A stretch of DNA of 64,000 nucleotides from Flammulina velutipes (GCA_011800155.1 CM022373.1:2914001-2978000), one strand, 5' to 3'; positions 21,079 to 31,972 are shown, counted from the first letter of the stretch. The notes: generated by a model from the letters alone, not told the origin. Program-made: numbers and translations.

Positions 21079-24000
21079 ATGGCCTACAACCTCCGTTCCC
21101 GCACCAGGCGCGCGCGCTCGAATTCAGCGCCGGAACATTATACACCCACTCAAGTTAGAGGTACGTCCTCGCATAGTAACCCTATTGACTCGTTGCCCGC
21201 ACAGATCGTTGATCCCGAGCCGGATCAACAACTCCTCCCGGACGAGTCCTCCAATGCGTTGGAGAAGGGTCAGAGTATCCCGAAGCCTGGCGTTCCGGGG
21301 TACAATGTACCTGGCGTGAACGAGGATTTATCCTCCGTCCCGCAAAGCGTGAACGAAGCTATAGCTTCCGTCCCGCATGGTGTGAACGAAGCTTCGGCTT
21401 CCGTCCCACCCGGCGTGAACGAGGCTCAGTCCTCCGTACCGCGAAGGAGTGATGAGAAGACCTCGAGTCTCTCATCCTACTCCGGCTCGAGCAACCACGA
21501 AAGTGAATTGCCAGCCAATGATGACGTTCCTGTTGATTTTGAAATCAAACAGGAACTGATTGATGAGATCTTGAGCTTCGTGCAGAACGACGGTTCTGAC
21601 GAAGTTGAGTCTCGTGGGTACGCGGCTTCTACCTCTAGCAGTAGTAGCCGCTCTAGTATTATTAGTAATGAAAACCCTGTCACTCCCATCTCTGCTGCAT
21701 TTGAGAGACTGACCGTTGAGCAAGTTGAAGCTCTAAGACTGCGAGGATCTGCCGGCATAAAGATCCTCGAGCCCGATGAGTTTAGCACCGTTTCGGAGAC
21801 GGATGCTGAAACTCTACCAGAACCCCCTTCCCCGGAGTTCCCACATGTGGGGAAAGGAAAGGGTATTGACCCCCGGAACTGGGGCAATATCAAGTTTAGT
21901 AAGAAAGATCTTGAGGACTTCCATATCCAACAAGAGATCTTTTCTAGTCTAAACAGGCCTAAAGTTAAACCTAGTGGCCCCAAGTTCTTTGAAGAACATC
22001 TATTCCCTGATGATAGTAGCAATGGACAGAGAAAGGTTTCTGTGAGCTCTATTGAATCAGTATACACGCCAGGGGTACGAGATTTTGATCCACCCCGGCC
22101 GATGTATTCTAACCACACCTCCTCAGATGGTACTCCGGAGCGGACGCGTTCTACCACATCGACGTCGCGCAAATCCTCTCGGGATCAGCCATCCACGGCT
22201 TACCCCGCATCGAGTCCCTCTGCGCCGTCGCCGCGATCGACGCCAACGCCTGTCCCCCGTACCAGAAGTTACAGGACTACCGTTGAGGATGTCTCAGATG
22301 ATGATGATGACACGCGTTACGCTAGTCGAAACCACGTCCATTACAATAATGCAGACGATGTATCATTAATGTCTGCTACTATCACCGACAGGTCTCAGCG
22401 TAATAAAAACAAACCTGTACCATCTCCATCTTCTGATAGTGAATCTTCTTCCTCGGATAGTGATCCCGACTCCGATTCGGACTCGGAATCCACCAAGAAG
22501 CGGAAACGCTCCCAAGGAGCAGCCAAGCGCAAGCATGCGAAGGCTAAAGCTAAAGCTAAGGCAAAAGCTAAGGAATCAAAAAAGCGTCGTTCGTTGACTC
22601 CACTCACCGATACGCTTAACGAAAAAATACGGGATGTGGTGCAAGGTAAAACCAAGCGCCACAGATCCCAGAGCAAATCCCGAGTTGACAATGACCCGTT
22701 GAAGCCAGTTAATCAACTGGCCGGCGGAAGCCATCTGGCAAAGATCCTCCGTAAAAAGGGATCTCCCAGTTCAAGCAGTTCATCGAGCAGCTCGTCGGAT
22801 AGCTCGGACTCGGACTCCTCTGATTCGGATGATGAGGATAGCTCGAGCTCATCCTCCTCGGACTCAGATTCCAGTTCCAGCTCGGACACATCCAGTTCCA
22901 GTAGCGACTCGTCTCGCGAACGCAACAAGAGACGACGAAAGAGCGCTAAGAAGAACAAGAAATCCAAAAGAGGCAAAAAGAACCGCTCGCGCAAGAGCTT
23001 CTTGAAGCCAGAACCTCCCGCCGTCTATGATGGAAAGGCAGATGTTCGGGCATTCCAAACGTTCTTGGAAGACGCCATGGACTATGTGCGCGAAGGACGA
23101 GTGAATAAAAAGCTTCGTGTGAAAAAGATTGGTCGTTACCTTAGCGGGACGGCCAAGTCCTGGTATATCTCCAGCGTCGCCGACGATGTTCGCGGCTGGC
23201 GTACCCATGAGTTCTTTATTGAACTCTATAATCACTGTTTTCCTCCCACGTTCCGTATGGAACAGAGACGGAAATTAGTAAACGCCACACAAGGTACCTA
23301 TTCAGTACGTCAGTACGTACTTCGTTTGAATGAATTATTCAATACTACCGGTATCACTCGCAATCGCGAGAAGGTCTTGAAGTTATGGGAAACGCTGCGA
23401 CCGGATATCCAAGGTGGCTTATATCGAGCCAACTTGAACCCGGAGACTGCGACCTATAAGAAACTCGTCCAAAAGTCTGAGCGCATCGAAATGATTCTCT
23501 CTATTGAGGAGAATGCTCGGCGTCAGAATCGAGAACAAAAGACTCGAGACGCACCATCCCGGGACGAGAAAGGGAAGCAAAGGTTTAGACCTAGCTCCAG
23601 TTCAAAACCCCATGTTGCTGGCACACCCCAGCGTAACGCGAAGCCTGCAACACAGTCTTTTGCTAGTGGTTCAAAAACAAAGCCCTATAGCAAAGACTAT
23701 CAGCAAAATAGAAATACGAAGCGCCGCGAACTTACGCCACAACAAAAGGCTGAATATCGCGAGCAAGGTCGTTGTTTCGGCTGTGGCGAAACCGGGCACG
23801 TCGCTCACGCCTGCCCCAAGGGTAAAGTGGTATCTGGGTCAGGAAATAAACCGCCAGGTATCCATACTGCGAGCGCTAAGGTCAAAGCCCGGAAGAGTCG
23901 GCCTGAACCGAAAAGCGCTCGTAATGAAGGACAAGAAGATATCTGGTCTAACGCGATCAGACTATCAAACCTTCAAGTCGATGAATACAACCCACCCGAC

Positions 24001-27000
24001 ACTCCAGACCTATTTAAAGCCCTTTTCGAAACGGGAATAGATTTGGATTTGGGCTTGGGGAGTTTCCTTTCGAACTCGTGCCAGTCTGATAGCAATGGCA
24101 GTATGCCACCACTTGATCCGGTTACGGATGACGAAGACGACGGGCTTCCACCTCTAATATGGGGATCAGACTCAGAAGGGTCTGATTCCGAGGAGATGAA
24201 TCCCGCACCTTTGGAATCACCGTATCTAAATACAGATTCGTTGGACGAGCCCCCTCCTCTCATTGACGTCTCTGAGCTGCCAGAATCCGAATCAGATTCT
24301 GATGAAGACTGGAGTTCGGATGAATGGGATAGCTCACCTAATCTACCGCCTCATACGGGTCCAGTACCTCAGAAGATGAGACCGTACCAGCGTATCGGAG
24401 ACGAGCCTCGTTGCACTAATTGTAAACGCGAACGCACATTGCGTAGGAGCTTATATGACCTCGAAGGCCCAGGCTACCATACAATGTGTGAATGTGATTT
24501 CCCAACCTTCGGGAAGGGACACTTACTATTTCATTGCTCTGACGGAATAAGCCAAGAGCAACCCATTCGACTTCCCCCTACAAGGTTAGGCGAATTCTGG
24601 GGCCATGGTCTTGAATTTGTACTCTCAAGAATGGCGCCATATCCTGGTGAGACATTATCGCGACGAGAAATCAAAGAACGTGTGATAACCACACAACGTT
24701 CTGGAAACGTCTATGTCGTTAGTGATCCGTTATACGATAGAGAAGTTCTCCTACCATTGACGGATGCAAAAAACCCCGACTTCGCACTCGTTGAGTGGTA
24801 CGCTCGAGAACGTGCTAGGGATAATAACCTAGACTTTGATCTGCTACCCAATCAGTATGAATGGGTAACAACGAGTTGGAACTCGTACGCTTGTCTTGGA
24901 GAGCTTGAGGAGGACACAGTCGAGGCCTTCCTCAACATGCATGCTCCATGGCTTGGGCTAGGATTGAAAAAATATAATCGTCTGCTTGAACGTTTCAACG
25001 TTTTGGAATCGTATGCTGCCGACGGCCTGGATATTACCGATAACGCGTTAGATGTGCAAGTCTTTCTACCACGGGAACGACTTACACACCCGCGTTTCGA
25101 TCTGGCTAGCTGGTATGAGCAAAAACTCATAAAGCATAACGAGACGTACTGGGACTTGTGGTCGCCAGACGACGATCCAATACTGGGATATCTAAACTGG
25201 GAAGTTAATGATGAACCTGGATATGATCCCATGTGCGACGTACAGATGTATCCCGAACTTTGGGACATCTCAATGGACGATTCCAACCTCTACCAATACA
25301 TGGGAGAGGTTGGTGAGATGGATTTTCGCGTCGCGGGAGCTCAAATTCCGAGAGGTAAGCTTCCCGCGATCCAACGAAATGCCTCTCGCGTCAAGACAAC
25401 GGGTCGACGAGTCCCGCGTCCAGTTATCATTGCCGTCCGTATCAATGGACAGCCTGCGCGCGCGCTCATTGACACTGGCTCGATGGCTGACATGATTTCT
25501 ACAACCCTGTTAGACCAATTAAAGCTCAAGAAAGTCGAACTTACAAACCCGTTACCATTGCAGCTTGCAGTACAAGGTTCCCGATCCAAGATCAACTGGG
25601 GCGCTCGCGCACGGTTTCAGTATCAGGGGATCGACGAGGAACGGTACTTCGACGTAGCAAACCTATCGGGGTATGATCTAATCCTCGGAACACCGTGGCT
25701 GTACCAGCATCAAGTCTGTGTTGGATTCAACGATCCAAAAGTTGTGATAGGGAGTAAACCAAGCCTACCTATCCAAGACGGCCCGTGGATTGCAGAAGTC
25801 GTTACTAACGCAGCTAAACTCGAGGACGAAGCTCAGATAGAGGCGGCGCGTAAGGAAATTATCGAGTTTGCACGACCTCTGTTCAAAAAAGCATCAGAGA
25901 CTCCGCTGCCGCCACTACGGGCAATCAATCATACCATTCCTCTCATCGACGAGAGTAAAATATATCCATGCCGACCAGCCAAATGTCCTGAAAAGTTCAG
26001 GGATCAGTGGGCTGAGAAACGCGATGGATACTTGAAAACGGGAAGATGGAAAGTAAAGGCTACAAATAACGCCTCACCAATGATGATCCTACCGAAAATC
26101 GATGATCCAACGCGCATTCGAGTCGTATGTGATTTTCGTCCTCGAAATGCCAATACTAAGAAGCTATCTTCTCCAATTCCAGATCCCCAGGCGATTCGAC
26201 GACGTGTCGCTAACGCGCGTTATCGATCGACTATGGATGGCAGCGATGCGTTCGAACAAGTCCGAGTGCAGCCTGACCATGTCCCGCGAACGGCGATGTT
26301 GACGCCTGACGGAGTAATGATCAGTGAAGTGATGCAGCAAGGCGACTGTAACGCACCCGCCACGTTCCAAAGTATAATGTATCATCTCTTCGCACCCTAT
26401 ATTGGGCGTTGGATGGACGTATATTTAGATGATATAATTGTCTACTCTAACACTATTGAAGAACATGTTGAGCATTTGAAAACCATAATACGTATCTTAG
26501 CGGAAGATAAGTTCTATCTAGCTGAACGTAAGATGAAACTATTCGCTAACCAAGTAAAAATACTTGGATGCATCGTCGACGACGATGGTATCCGTATGGA
26601 CCCTCATAAGGTCGACTCCGTACTGAAATGGCCGACTCCCACAAACCGCGACCTTCTTCGTGGTTTCCTGGGCTCCGTTGGCTATCTAGCCGACGACGTC
26701 GACTCAGTCCGTATACCAATGGGCGTCTTGAGCGCCATTACTGGTGACGCCGTCCCATTTCGATGGGGTTATACGGAACAACGAGCTTTTGAAGACGTTA
26801 AACGTAAAATTCAAGAAGGGAGCGAACGAACTCGCGTACCTTTGAACTACTCCAAGGATGCGCCACCAGTCTGGCTCATAACTGATGGCAGCGCAACCGG
26901 CATTGCTGGCGTCGTCATCCAGGGAAACGACTGGAAGACGGGCAATGTCGCTGCCTACTACTCAGCAAAACTCAATTCCGCGCAACAGAATTATCCTGTG

Positions 27001-30000
27001 CACGAGATTGAAATGTTGGCGGGGGTTGAAACCATGTTGCGTTATCGAGACATCCTGCAAGGCCAACGTTTCACTTGGGTGACAGACCACAAAGGATTGA
27101 CGTACCTATTAAATCAAAAAGACCTCTCCGGTCGGCAAGCTCGCTGGATTGAAAAGCTGAGCTCGTTTGATTTTGATGTAAAGTATCTGCCAGGTAGCGA
27201 GAATACACTGGCAGATGCGTTATCACGAATCTATTCTAACGACGCTCGCGGTACTCTGCGAGCCCGGAGTGAGTATACCTATCATGATGTACGAGATAAC
27301 GACGTACTTGATTCTTTTGAGGTAACGCGACCCGTCCTCGTTGGAAACGAGGCCGCCGCCCATTTAAGCGCCCATTCGCTTGATGTTGCGCCGGTCTCGT
27401 TGCGTCCTCGCAAACCCGTGGATTACGCTCCCAAAAAACGAGCACCTAAGGAAGTGTCAGAATCAGAACGGTTTGCACGAAGAATGGCGGATAAATTCAC
27501 GCTCGTTGGCCCAAAGGACCCCGACACGCGAATGGAGGGCGGGATGGATAAAGATATCGTACAAAAAGGCGAATCTAACACTCACCCGTCTAACCATGCA
27601 TTACTTGATCGCCTGGACGAGGCTTTCTCCATGGACGAGCCTCCAACGCCTCTGGAAGGCAGCGCGGATCGCCAGCAGACAAGCAAGTCCGCCAACGATG
27701 GAATCGAAGGTGACGAGCAGAATCAGTCCGCCCGCCAGCAAACGATTCGGAACGATCCAGCATGGATCCAATACTCGGAGACGTCGACGACACCCATTCC
27801 GTCGATTTCAAATACAAGCCCATCGAGGGCTGAAGAGAAAGAAAAAGGGCCCGATCAATTCCTCGAGCCCCGATTTGGACCGCCCAATTTAGACGACTCG
27901 GGTAACTCCGAGAGTACATCTTTCCTCGACGTCGTCTCTGGAGGGCGCGTAGGTCTTGACTTGTTACAACATATTAGACATAGGTATGGCCAGGATGCAG
28001 CATTCAAGGCCATCATTAAAAACCCTAAGGATTTCCGAAACTTTGAATACACGGAAGATGGTTTACTCTACCTCCGTGTCCAAGATGATATTCAACTGCT
28101 TTGTATACCTGACGTTAACGTAAATGGACGACGCATACACGAAATCATTATAGATGAGGCCCATTCATTATTAGCACACTTAGGCGGCCGTAAAACACTG
28201 AGCTATTTGAGAGCACATGTTTGGTGGAAATCTATGGCTAAGGATGTTGATGCATTTTGCAAATCATGTTCTACTTGCGCACAGATCAAGCCAGATAACC
28301 AAAAACCATATGGGAAATTACGTCCACTCGGACCTCCACGGCATCCATGGGACGTTATTGGAATAGATTTCATGGAACCTCTTCCGGTATCTAAGGACCG
28401 TAACGCGGAATATGACTCACTCACTGTGATTATTGATCACCTCACGGGAATGGTACATTTAGTACCAGGACGCGTCAATTATAAAGCCCGCGACGTAGCG
28501 GAACTCGTCTTTGATCATGTCTATAAATTACATGGTTTGCCACGCGCTATTGTAAGTGACCGAGATACCAAATTTACCGGCCAGTTCTGGACGCGCCTGA
28601 ACAAACTCGTTGGTACAAAGCTGAAAATGTCCTCTGCCTTCCATCCACAAAGTGACGGACTCACAGAAAGAGCCAACAGGACAATTGAGCAAATGTTAAG
28701 GCAATGCATTGCCCCGAACCAAAAAGACTGGGTAACAAAGTTACCAGCTATCGAATTTGCAATCAACCTTGCCCGCTCCGAAACCACGGGTTACGCTCCA
28801 TTCTTTCTGAACTCCGGCCGTATCCCTAGATCCATGATCTGGGATACTGCCTCGAAGTCTGAATTTCCAGGTGTACGTGTCTTTGCCCAGCGCATGAAGA
28901 CTGCCATAATAACAGCTCATGACAGTATCCTTGACGCCCGAGTTAAGCAAACGCGTGACGCAAATAGACGCCGACGCGAGGTTCCTTTCAAAGTAGATGA
29001 TCTTGTGTATCTTTCTACCAAAAACATCTCTTTGCCCAAAGGCACAGCTCGTAAATTGGTACCAAAATATGTCGGACCATTTCGAATCCTGAAAGACTTC
29101 GAAAATGGATCATTTCGATTAGCACTACCAGCCCGTCTAAAGCAACGCGGTATCCACGATGTATTTCATTCCTCACTGCTTCGTATCCATGTACCCAATG
29201 ACGACAGATTGTTTCCAGGACGAGCAGAAACACAGATCTTGCCGTTTGAAGAATTTGAAAATGAGTGGGCGGTGGATTGTATCACTGCCCATTTAGGTAC
29301 GGGGGAAGACCTTATGTTTCGAGTGAAATGGAAAGCAGGAGACGAGACTCTCTTACCATTGAAAGACGTGGAACACTTACACGCGTTCACAGATTATCTC
29401 GAACTACTTGGTATTGATACTGTCGCAGATCTAAAGGTTAATAAGGTTAAATCCGGCACCGTCCCTAACGATATTGATCCGCAGATTTTATTTGCCGGCT
29501 CCGTCGTTCTCAACATAGCGTCGGCCATGGATAGCATTCCCGTTGCTATTCCTTTTGGTATAAAATCGAGTACAATCACAAAACGTCCAGCATCTGACTT
29601 TGAGTTTGAGCTGGTCTCAACCCCTTTATCTTCCACTCCACTTATCAACGCCACCATGCCACCACGCGCCTCTGATCTCGGGTTTTACAACCGCTTGGAC
29701 AATATCAAATGCGCCGGGCCTCGATCTCTTCAGGTCAAACTCCCCGAAAGGGACAACCCCGTCAACTTCCTACGCGATACTCTAGATAGTATTTGCAACG
29801 ACAATAAAGTCTATATTCGGATCGCTAGTGACGGCACTTTTCCTCACGCTTGGGCCGCTACTCATGGTTTCAATTCCCTCACCCGTGTATTCAATGACAA
29901 CCCCGAGTTCGAATTCAAGTTCTGCACGGTTCGGAAAGACGACTCCGTGACCGTCCCTGATAATCGACCACCCCGGATCGACGATCTCCTACCGCCGTTG

Positions 30001-30606
30001 CCCCTCAAATACAAAAACGACGATACTGTGGCTGCCCAGTTGGAAAGGAAGAGAGTGGAGTTGTTGGAGAAGGCAAGCATGAAGGCATTGGCTAACTATG
30101 TGAACAAAGAGGAGAAGATGGACGCTGGGAAAATTATTCGAGAGGAGCAGAAGAAAATTAAACGCGGGGTAAAGGATCAGATTGACGAAGACCGGATTTA
30201 TTCACGCCAACGACTTGGGAAATCGACCACTATCACAAGCCGCGGCTTCAGACCTTATCCCACATCCGTCCTCACTACCCCATCCCGCCGTGAATCCGCC
30301 ACTTCCAAAGCCCGGAAGTCCCGCAAAGAACGCAAGGGAACTCCATCATTGAATCCCGATGCCGCCATCTTCTATCCCGTCGCCGGACCGTCGAACGCGC
30401 CTGCCGCCGAGCCCGCAGCTCTCTCCAACTCATCCATTGCGCCACAATTTACCACCTCTTCTGTTTATCCCCCACCTCCGTCGATCCCGTCAGCAACCCT
30501 TGATGACTACGAGATGGAAGGAGGTTTGCCAGATGGAGATGATGCCGCCGTCAATGAGGATGATCATGAGCCGAATGACGAGGACACCGCGATGCCAGCG
30601 GTGTAG
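21079..30606 (+). CDS. Gag-Pol polyprotein, 3,175 aa, with extra N- and C-terminal regions
   Basis: The N-terminus carries tandem SVPxGVNEA units (about residues 85-120), then a long Ser/Asp-rich and basic region. The capsid-like part follows, ending in the zinc knuckle CFGCGETGHVAHAC (899-912). An acidic linker of about 500 residues leads to the protease motif LIDTGS (Asp about 1465). Reverse transcriptase has YLDD at 1782-1785, and RNase H has ITDGS near 1936. Integrase shows the HHCC zinc region from about 2362, Asp in GIDFMEP, Asp in SDRDTKF and Glu in LTERANR. A chromo-like stretch FRVKWKAGDETLLPL lies near 2748. About 316 further residues follow, of unknown function, with a basic middle and an acidic end. 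There is no gag-pol frameshift or stop; all is one frame. Confidence 0.95.
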   Translation: MAYNLRSRTRRARSNSAPEHYTPTQVRGTSSHSNPIDSLPAQIVDPEPDQQLLPDESSNALEKGQSIPKPGVPGYNVPGVNEDLSSVPQSVNEAIASVPHGVNEASASVPPGVNEAQSSVPRRSDEKTSSLSSYSGSSNHESELPANDDVPVDFEIKQELIDEILSFVQNDGSDEVESRGYAASTSSSSSRSSIISNENPVTPISAAFERLTVEQVEALRLRGSAGIKILEPDEFSTVSETDAETLPEPPSPEFPHVGKGKGIDPRNWGNIKFSKKDLEDFHIQQEIFSSLNRPKVKPSGPKFFEEHLFPDDSSNGQRKVSVSSIESVYTPGVRDFDPPRPMYSNHTSSDGTPERTRSTTSTSRKSSRDQPSTAYPASSPSAPSPRSTPTPVPRTRSYRTTVEDVSDDDDDTRYASRNHVHYNNADDVSLMSATITDRSQRNKNKPVPSPSSDSESSSSDSDPDSDSDSESTKKRKRSQGAAKRKHAKAKAKAKAKAKESKKRRSLTPLTDTLNEKIRDVVQGKTKRHRSQSKSRVDNDPLKPVNQLAGGSHLAKILRKKGSPSSSSSSSSSSDSSDSDSSDSDDEDSSSSSSSDSDSSSSSDTSSSSSDSSRERNKRRRKSAKKNKKSKRGKKNRSRKSFLKPEPPAVYDGKADVRAFQTFLEDAMDYVREGRVNKKLRVKKIGRYLSGTAKSWYISSVADDVRGWRTHEFFIELYNHCFPPTFRMEQRRKLVNATQGTYSVRQYVLRLNELFNTTGITRNREKVLKLWETLRPDIQGGLYRANLNPETATYKKLVQKSERIEMILSIEENARRQNREQKTRDAPSRDEKGKQRFRPSSSSKPHVAGTPQRNAKPATQSFASGSKTKPYSKDYQQNRNTKRRELTPQQKAEYREQGRCFGCGETGHVAHACPKGKVVSGSGNKPPGIHTASAKVKARKSRPEPKSARNEGQEDIWSNAIRLSNLQVDEYNPPDTPDLFKALFETGIDLDLGLGSFLSNSCQSDSNGSMPPLDPVTDDEDDGLPPLIWGSDSEGSDSEEMNPAPLESPYLNTDSLDEPPPLIDVSELPESESDSDEDWSSDEWDSSPNLPPHTGPVPQKMRPYQRIGDEPRCTNCKRERTLRRSLYDLEGPGYHTMCECDFPTFGKGHLLFHCSDGISQEQPIRLPPTRLGEFWGHGLEFVLSRMAPYPGETLSRREIKERVITTQRSGNVYVVSDPLYDREVLLPLTDAKNPDFALVEWYARERARDNNLDFDLLPNQYEWVTTSWNSYACLGELEEDTVEAFLNMHAPWLGLGLKKYNRLLERFNVLESYAADGLDITDNALDVQVFLPRERLTHPRFDLASWYEQKLIKHNETYWDLWSPDDDPILGYLNWEVNDEPGYDPMCDVQMYPELWDISMDDSNLYQYMGEVGEMDFRVAGAQIPRGKLPAIQRNASRVKTTGRRVPRPVIIAVRINGQPARALIDTGSMADMISTTLLDQLKLKKVELTNPLPLQLAVQGSRSKINWGARARFQYQGIDEERYFDVANLSGYDLILGTPWLYQHQVCVGFNDPKVVIGSKPSLPIQDGPWIAEVVTNAAKLEDEAQIEAARKEIIEFARPLFKKASETPLPPLRAINHTIPLIDESKIYPCRPAKCPEKFRDQWAEKRDGYLKTGRWKVKATNNASPMMILPKIDDPTRIRVVCDFRPRNANTKKLSSPIPDPQAIRRRVANARYRSTMDGSDAFEQVRVQPDHVPRTAMLTPDGVMISEVMQQGDCNAPATFQSIMYHLFAPYIGRWMDVYLDDIIVYSNTIEEHVEHLKTIIRILAEDKFYLAERKMKLFANQVKILGCIVDDDGIRMDPHKVDSVLKWPTPTNRDLLRGFLGSVGYLADDVDSVRIPMGVLSAITGDAVPFRWGYTEQRAFEDVKRKIQEGSERTRVPLNYSKDAPPVWLITDGSATGIAGVVIQGNDWKTGNVAAYYSAKLNSAQQNYPVHEIEMLAGVETMLRYRDILQGQRFTWVTDHKGLTYLLNQKDLSGRQARWIEKLSSFDFDVKYLPGSENTLADALSRIYSNDARGTLRARSEYTYHDVRDNDVLDSFEVTRPVLVGNEAAAHLSAHSLDVAPVSLRPRKPVDYAPKKRAPKEVSESERFARRMADKFTLVGPKDPDTRMEGGMDKDIVQKGESNTHPSNHALLDRLDEAFSMDEPPTPLEGSADRQQTSKSANDGIEGDEQNQSARQQTIRNDPAWIQYSETSTTPIPSISNTSPSRAEEKEKGPDQFLEPRFGPPNLDDSGNSESTSFLDVVSGGRVGLDLLQHIRHRYGQDAAFKAIIKNPKDFRNFEYTEDGLLYLRVQDDIQLLCIPDVNVNGRRIHEIIIDEAHSLLAHLGGRKTLSYLRAHVWWKSMAKDVDAFCKSCSTCAQIKPDNQKPYGKLRPLGPPRHPWDVIGIDFMEPLPVSKDRNAEYDSLTVIIDHLTGMVHLVPGRVNYKARDVAELVFDHVYKLHGLPRAIVSDRDTKFTGQFWTRLNKLVGTKLKMSSAFHPQSDGLTERANRTIEQMLRQCIAPNQKDWVTKLPAIEFAINLARSETTGYAPFFLNSGRIPRSMIWDTASKSEFPGVRVFAQRMKTAIITAHDSILDARVKQTRDANRRRREVPFKVDDLVYLSTKNISLPKGTARKLVPKYVGPFRILKDFENGSFRLALPARLKQRGIHDVFHSSLLRIHVPNDDRLFPGRAETQILPFEEFENEWAVDCITAHLGTGEDLMFRVKWKAGDETLLPLKDVEHLHAFTDYLELLGIDTVADLKVNKVKSGTVPNDIDPQILFAGSVVLNIASAMDSIPVAIPFGIKSSTITKRPASDFEFELVSTPLSSTPLINATMPPRASDLGFYNRLDNIKCAGPRSLQVKLPERDNPVNFLRDTLDSICNDNKVYIRIASDGTFPHAWAATHGFNSLTRVFNDNPEFEFKFCTVRKDDSVTVPDNRPPRIDDLLPPLPLKYKNDDTVAAQLERKRVELLEKASMKALANYVNKEEKMDAGKIIREEQKKIKRGVKDQIDEDRIYSRQRLGKSTTITSRGFRPYPTSVLTTPSRRESATSKARKSRKERKGTPSLNPDAAIFYPVAGPSNAPAAEPAALSNSSIAPQFTTSSVYPPPPSIPSATLDDYEMEGGLPDGDDAAVNEDDHEPNDEDTAMPAV

Positions 30607-30633
30607 GACTTCCTGGAAGTCCTGGAGGGCGTA

Positions 30634-30901
30634 TGTAACGAAGGCATCGCTGCGCCCCCGGGTAATCACCCCGGTTACCACTCTATTTACTATAGCTACG
30701 CATTGGTTGAAGGCTATGGTATTTACTACTTGGTATAGTTCTTAGTATATATGTACTATTTACTTCCTGTACTCAGTAGGACCCACCGAAATCACCACCA
30801 CCTAAACCAGTCACTTCGGTCCCCCTTCTCGCTGGTCGAGAAGCTCATCAACAAACCTATATTCGCGTGTGACGTTACGGTAAAACTACCCTAACCTCAC
30901 A
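30634..30901 (+). repeat. 3' LTR, 268 bp
   Basis: It matches the 5' LTR throughout by eye. A short purine-rich run, CTGGAGGGCG, lies just before it and may be a weak polypurine tract. Confidence 0.95.
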
Positions 30902-30906
30902 AATTC

Positions 30907-31813
30907 ATGCTCGTTTATACGTACGATATACATTATGACCTTACTGTACCATAATGTGGTGTACTAAAAACCTTCTACAAAATACGTGTGTTCCTGCTAG
31001 CAGCTTTATGTCACCCGTTATATACTAGGACTACATCGGTTGTGCGTGTATCTCGGCAACGCCACGTCCCGTTCGATACGTGTCGAGCACTGGCAAGGTT
31101 TTTTTTTGCTCATCATGATCCCGACAGCCATGAGCGACATTAGCAATCCGTAAAGAAGGTCGAGAAATTCCTAGGCTGTAAGAGGGATGGGGCTCAGACC
31201 ACATAGGAAACTACTAGGAAGCTATGGCGCCACGGTTCGGTGCAAAGTTCGGTGAATTGAGCGGCATGCATCTTCACTTTTTAGTAATGCATCGAACGCT
31301 AAGACTGACACGTCATGTGCGTTCAATAAGCCTTCACCGTTTCTACTTACCAGAAAAGATATCGATGATCGGAGCCAGATCGGAGCCATGAGATGGCGTG
31401 GGAAACTTATTTGTTGATGGTTTCTCTTCCCTTCGCTCAACGACTACGAGGATTCAGCGCTCAATTCCTTGCACCATACGCTTGTTCTCTGGTCTATATC
31501 CCTGGAGATATGACGCACAGCTGCTTTGACGGCAAATTTTGAAGATAGCAACCGTGGTGTTCGCCACAATATCGTCTGAATCGGCACTGCATAAACCATT
31601 TATTGAACTCTTCATTAGGTCCTAGTTGATTCTCCGAACGGGTATGACCTCAACGGCGATAGAAGCACGGTAAACCTTCGGCAGTCCATTGTACGAGTAG
31701 CCGGCGACCTCTGCATAGACAATCGATCACAAGCCACAAAGTCCATCAACAAATATGAACAAGAAACAATGGTTGAGCGACGCTTTTACCCCACATTGGA
31801 CAAATAAGGTTCG
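30907..31813. other. Decayed F-box 3' flank followed by F-box B distal promoter
   Basis: About 30910-31170 resembles the 3' flank of F-box A (CATTATGAC, GTGTACTAAAA, GAGCACTGGCAAGG in order). This shows that the retrotransposon inserted behind the F-box relic. From about 31390 the sequence matches the promoter and kinase-flank region of unit A. No gene is seen. Confidence 0.5.
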
Positions 31814-31840
31814 CGCACGAGGAATGGGCAATAATATATA
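31814..31840 (+). promoter_or_regulatory. Conserved core promoter of F-box B with TATA
   Basis: CACGAGGAATGGGCAATA runs into ATATATA, about 177 bp before the ATG, in the same arrangement as upstream of F-box A and C. Confidence 0.5.
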
Positions 31841-31972
31841 TCACCAGCCTGTGAATTTCGTTTATCCCTTCATCCTTTCACCTTGCCCCATCGCGTTGAC
31901 CGCTCCCTCCTCTCAGATACAGACCACATTCTGTTCAACCGTACTTCAATCATCCGCTCCAGGTGCGTTGAA

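Larger units (their letters stand above)
20672..30906 (+). mobile_element. Complete Ty3/Gypsy LTR retrotransposon with target duplication AATTC
   Basis: LTRs of 268 bp (20677-20944 and 30634-30901) begin TG and end CA and look identical by eye. AATTC at 20672-20676 is repeated at 30902-30906 as the 5-bp target duplication. Between the LTRs is one open frame of 3,175 codons with protease, reverse transcriptase, RNase H and integrase in Ty3/Gypsy order. The identical LTRs and intact frame point to a very recent insertion that may still be capable of transposition. No TGG-type tRNA primer site follows the 5' LTR, so the priming mechanism is undetermined. It sits in the degenerate 3' flank of an F-box relic. 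Confidence 0.95.

Noticed and set aside
22700..23000. Opposite-strand Glu/Leu-rich frames inside the retrotransposon
   Set aside because: They are shadows of the Ser/Asp-rich Gag region.
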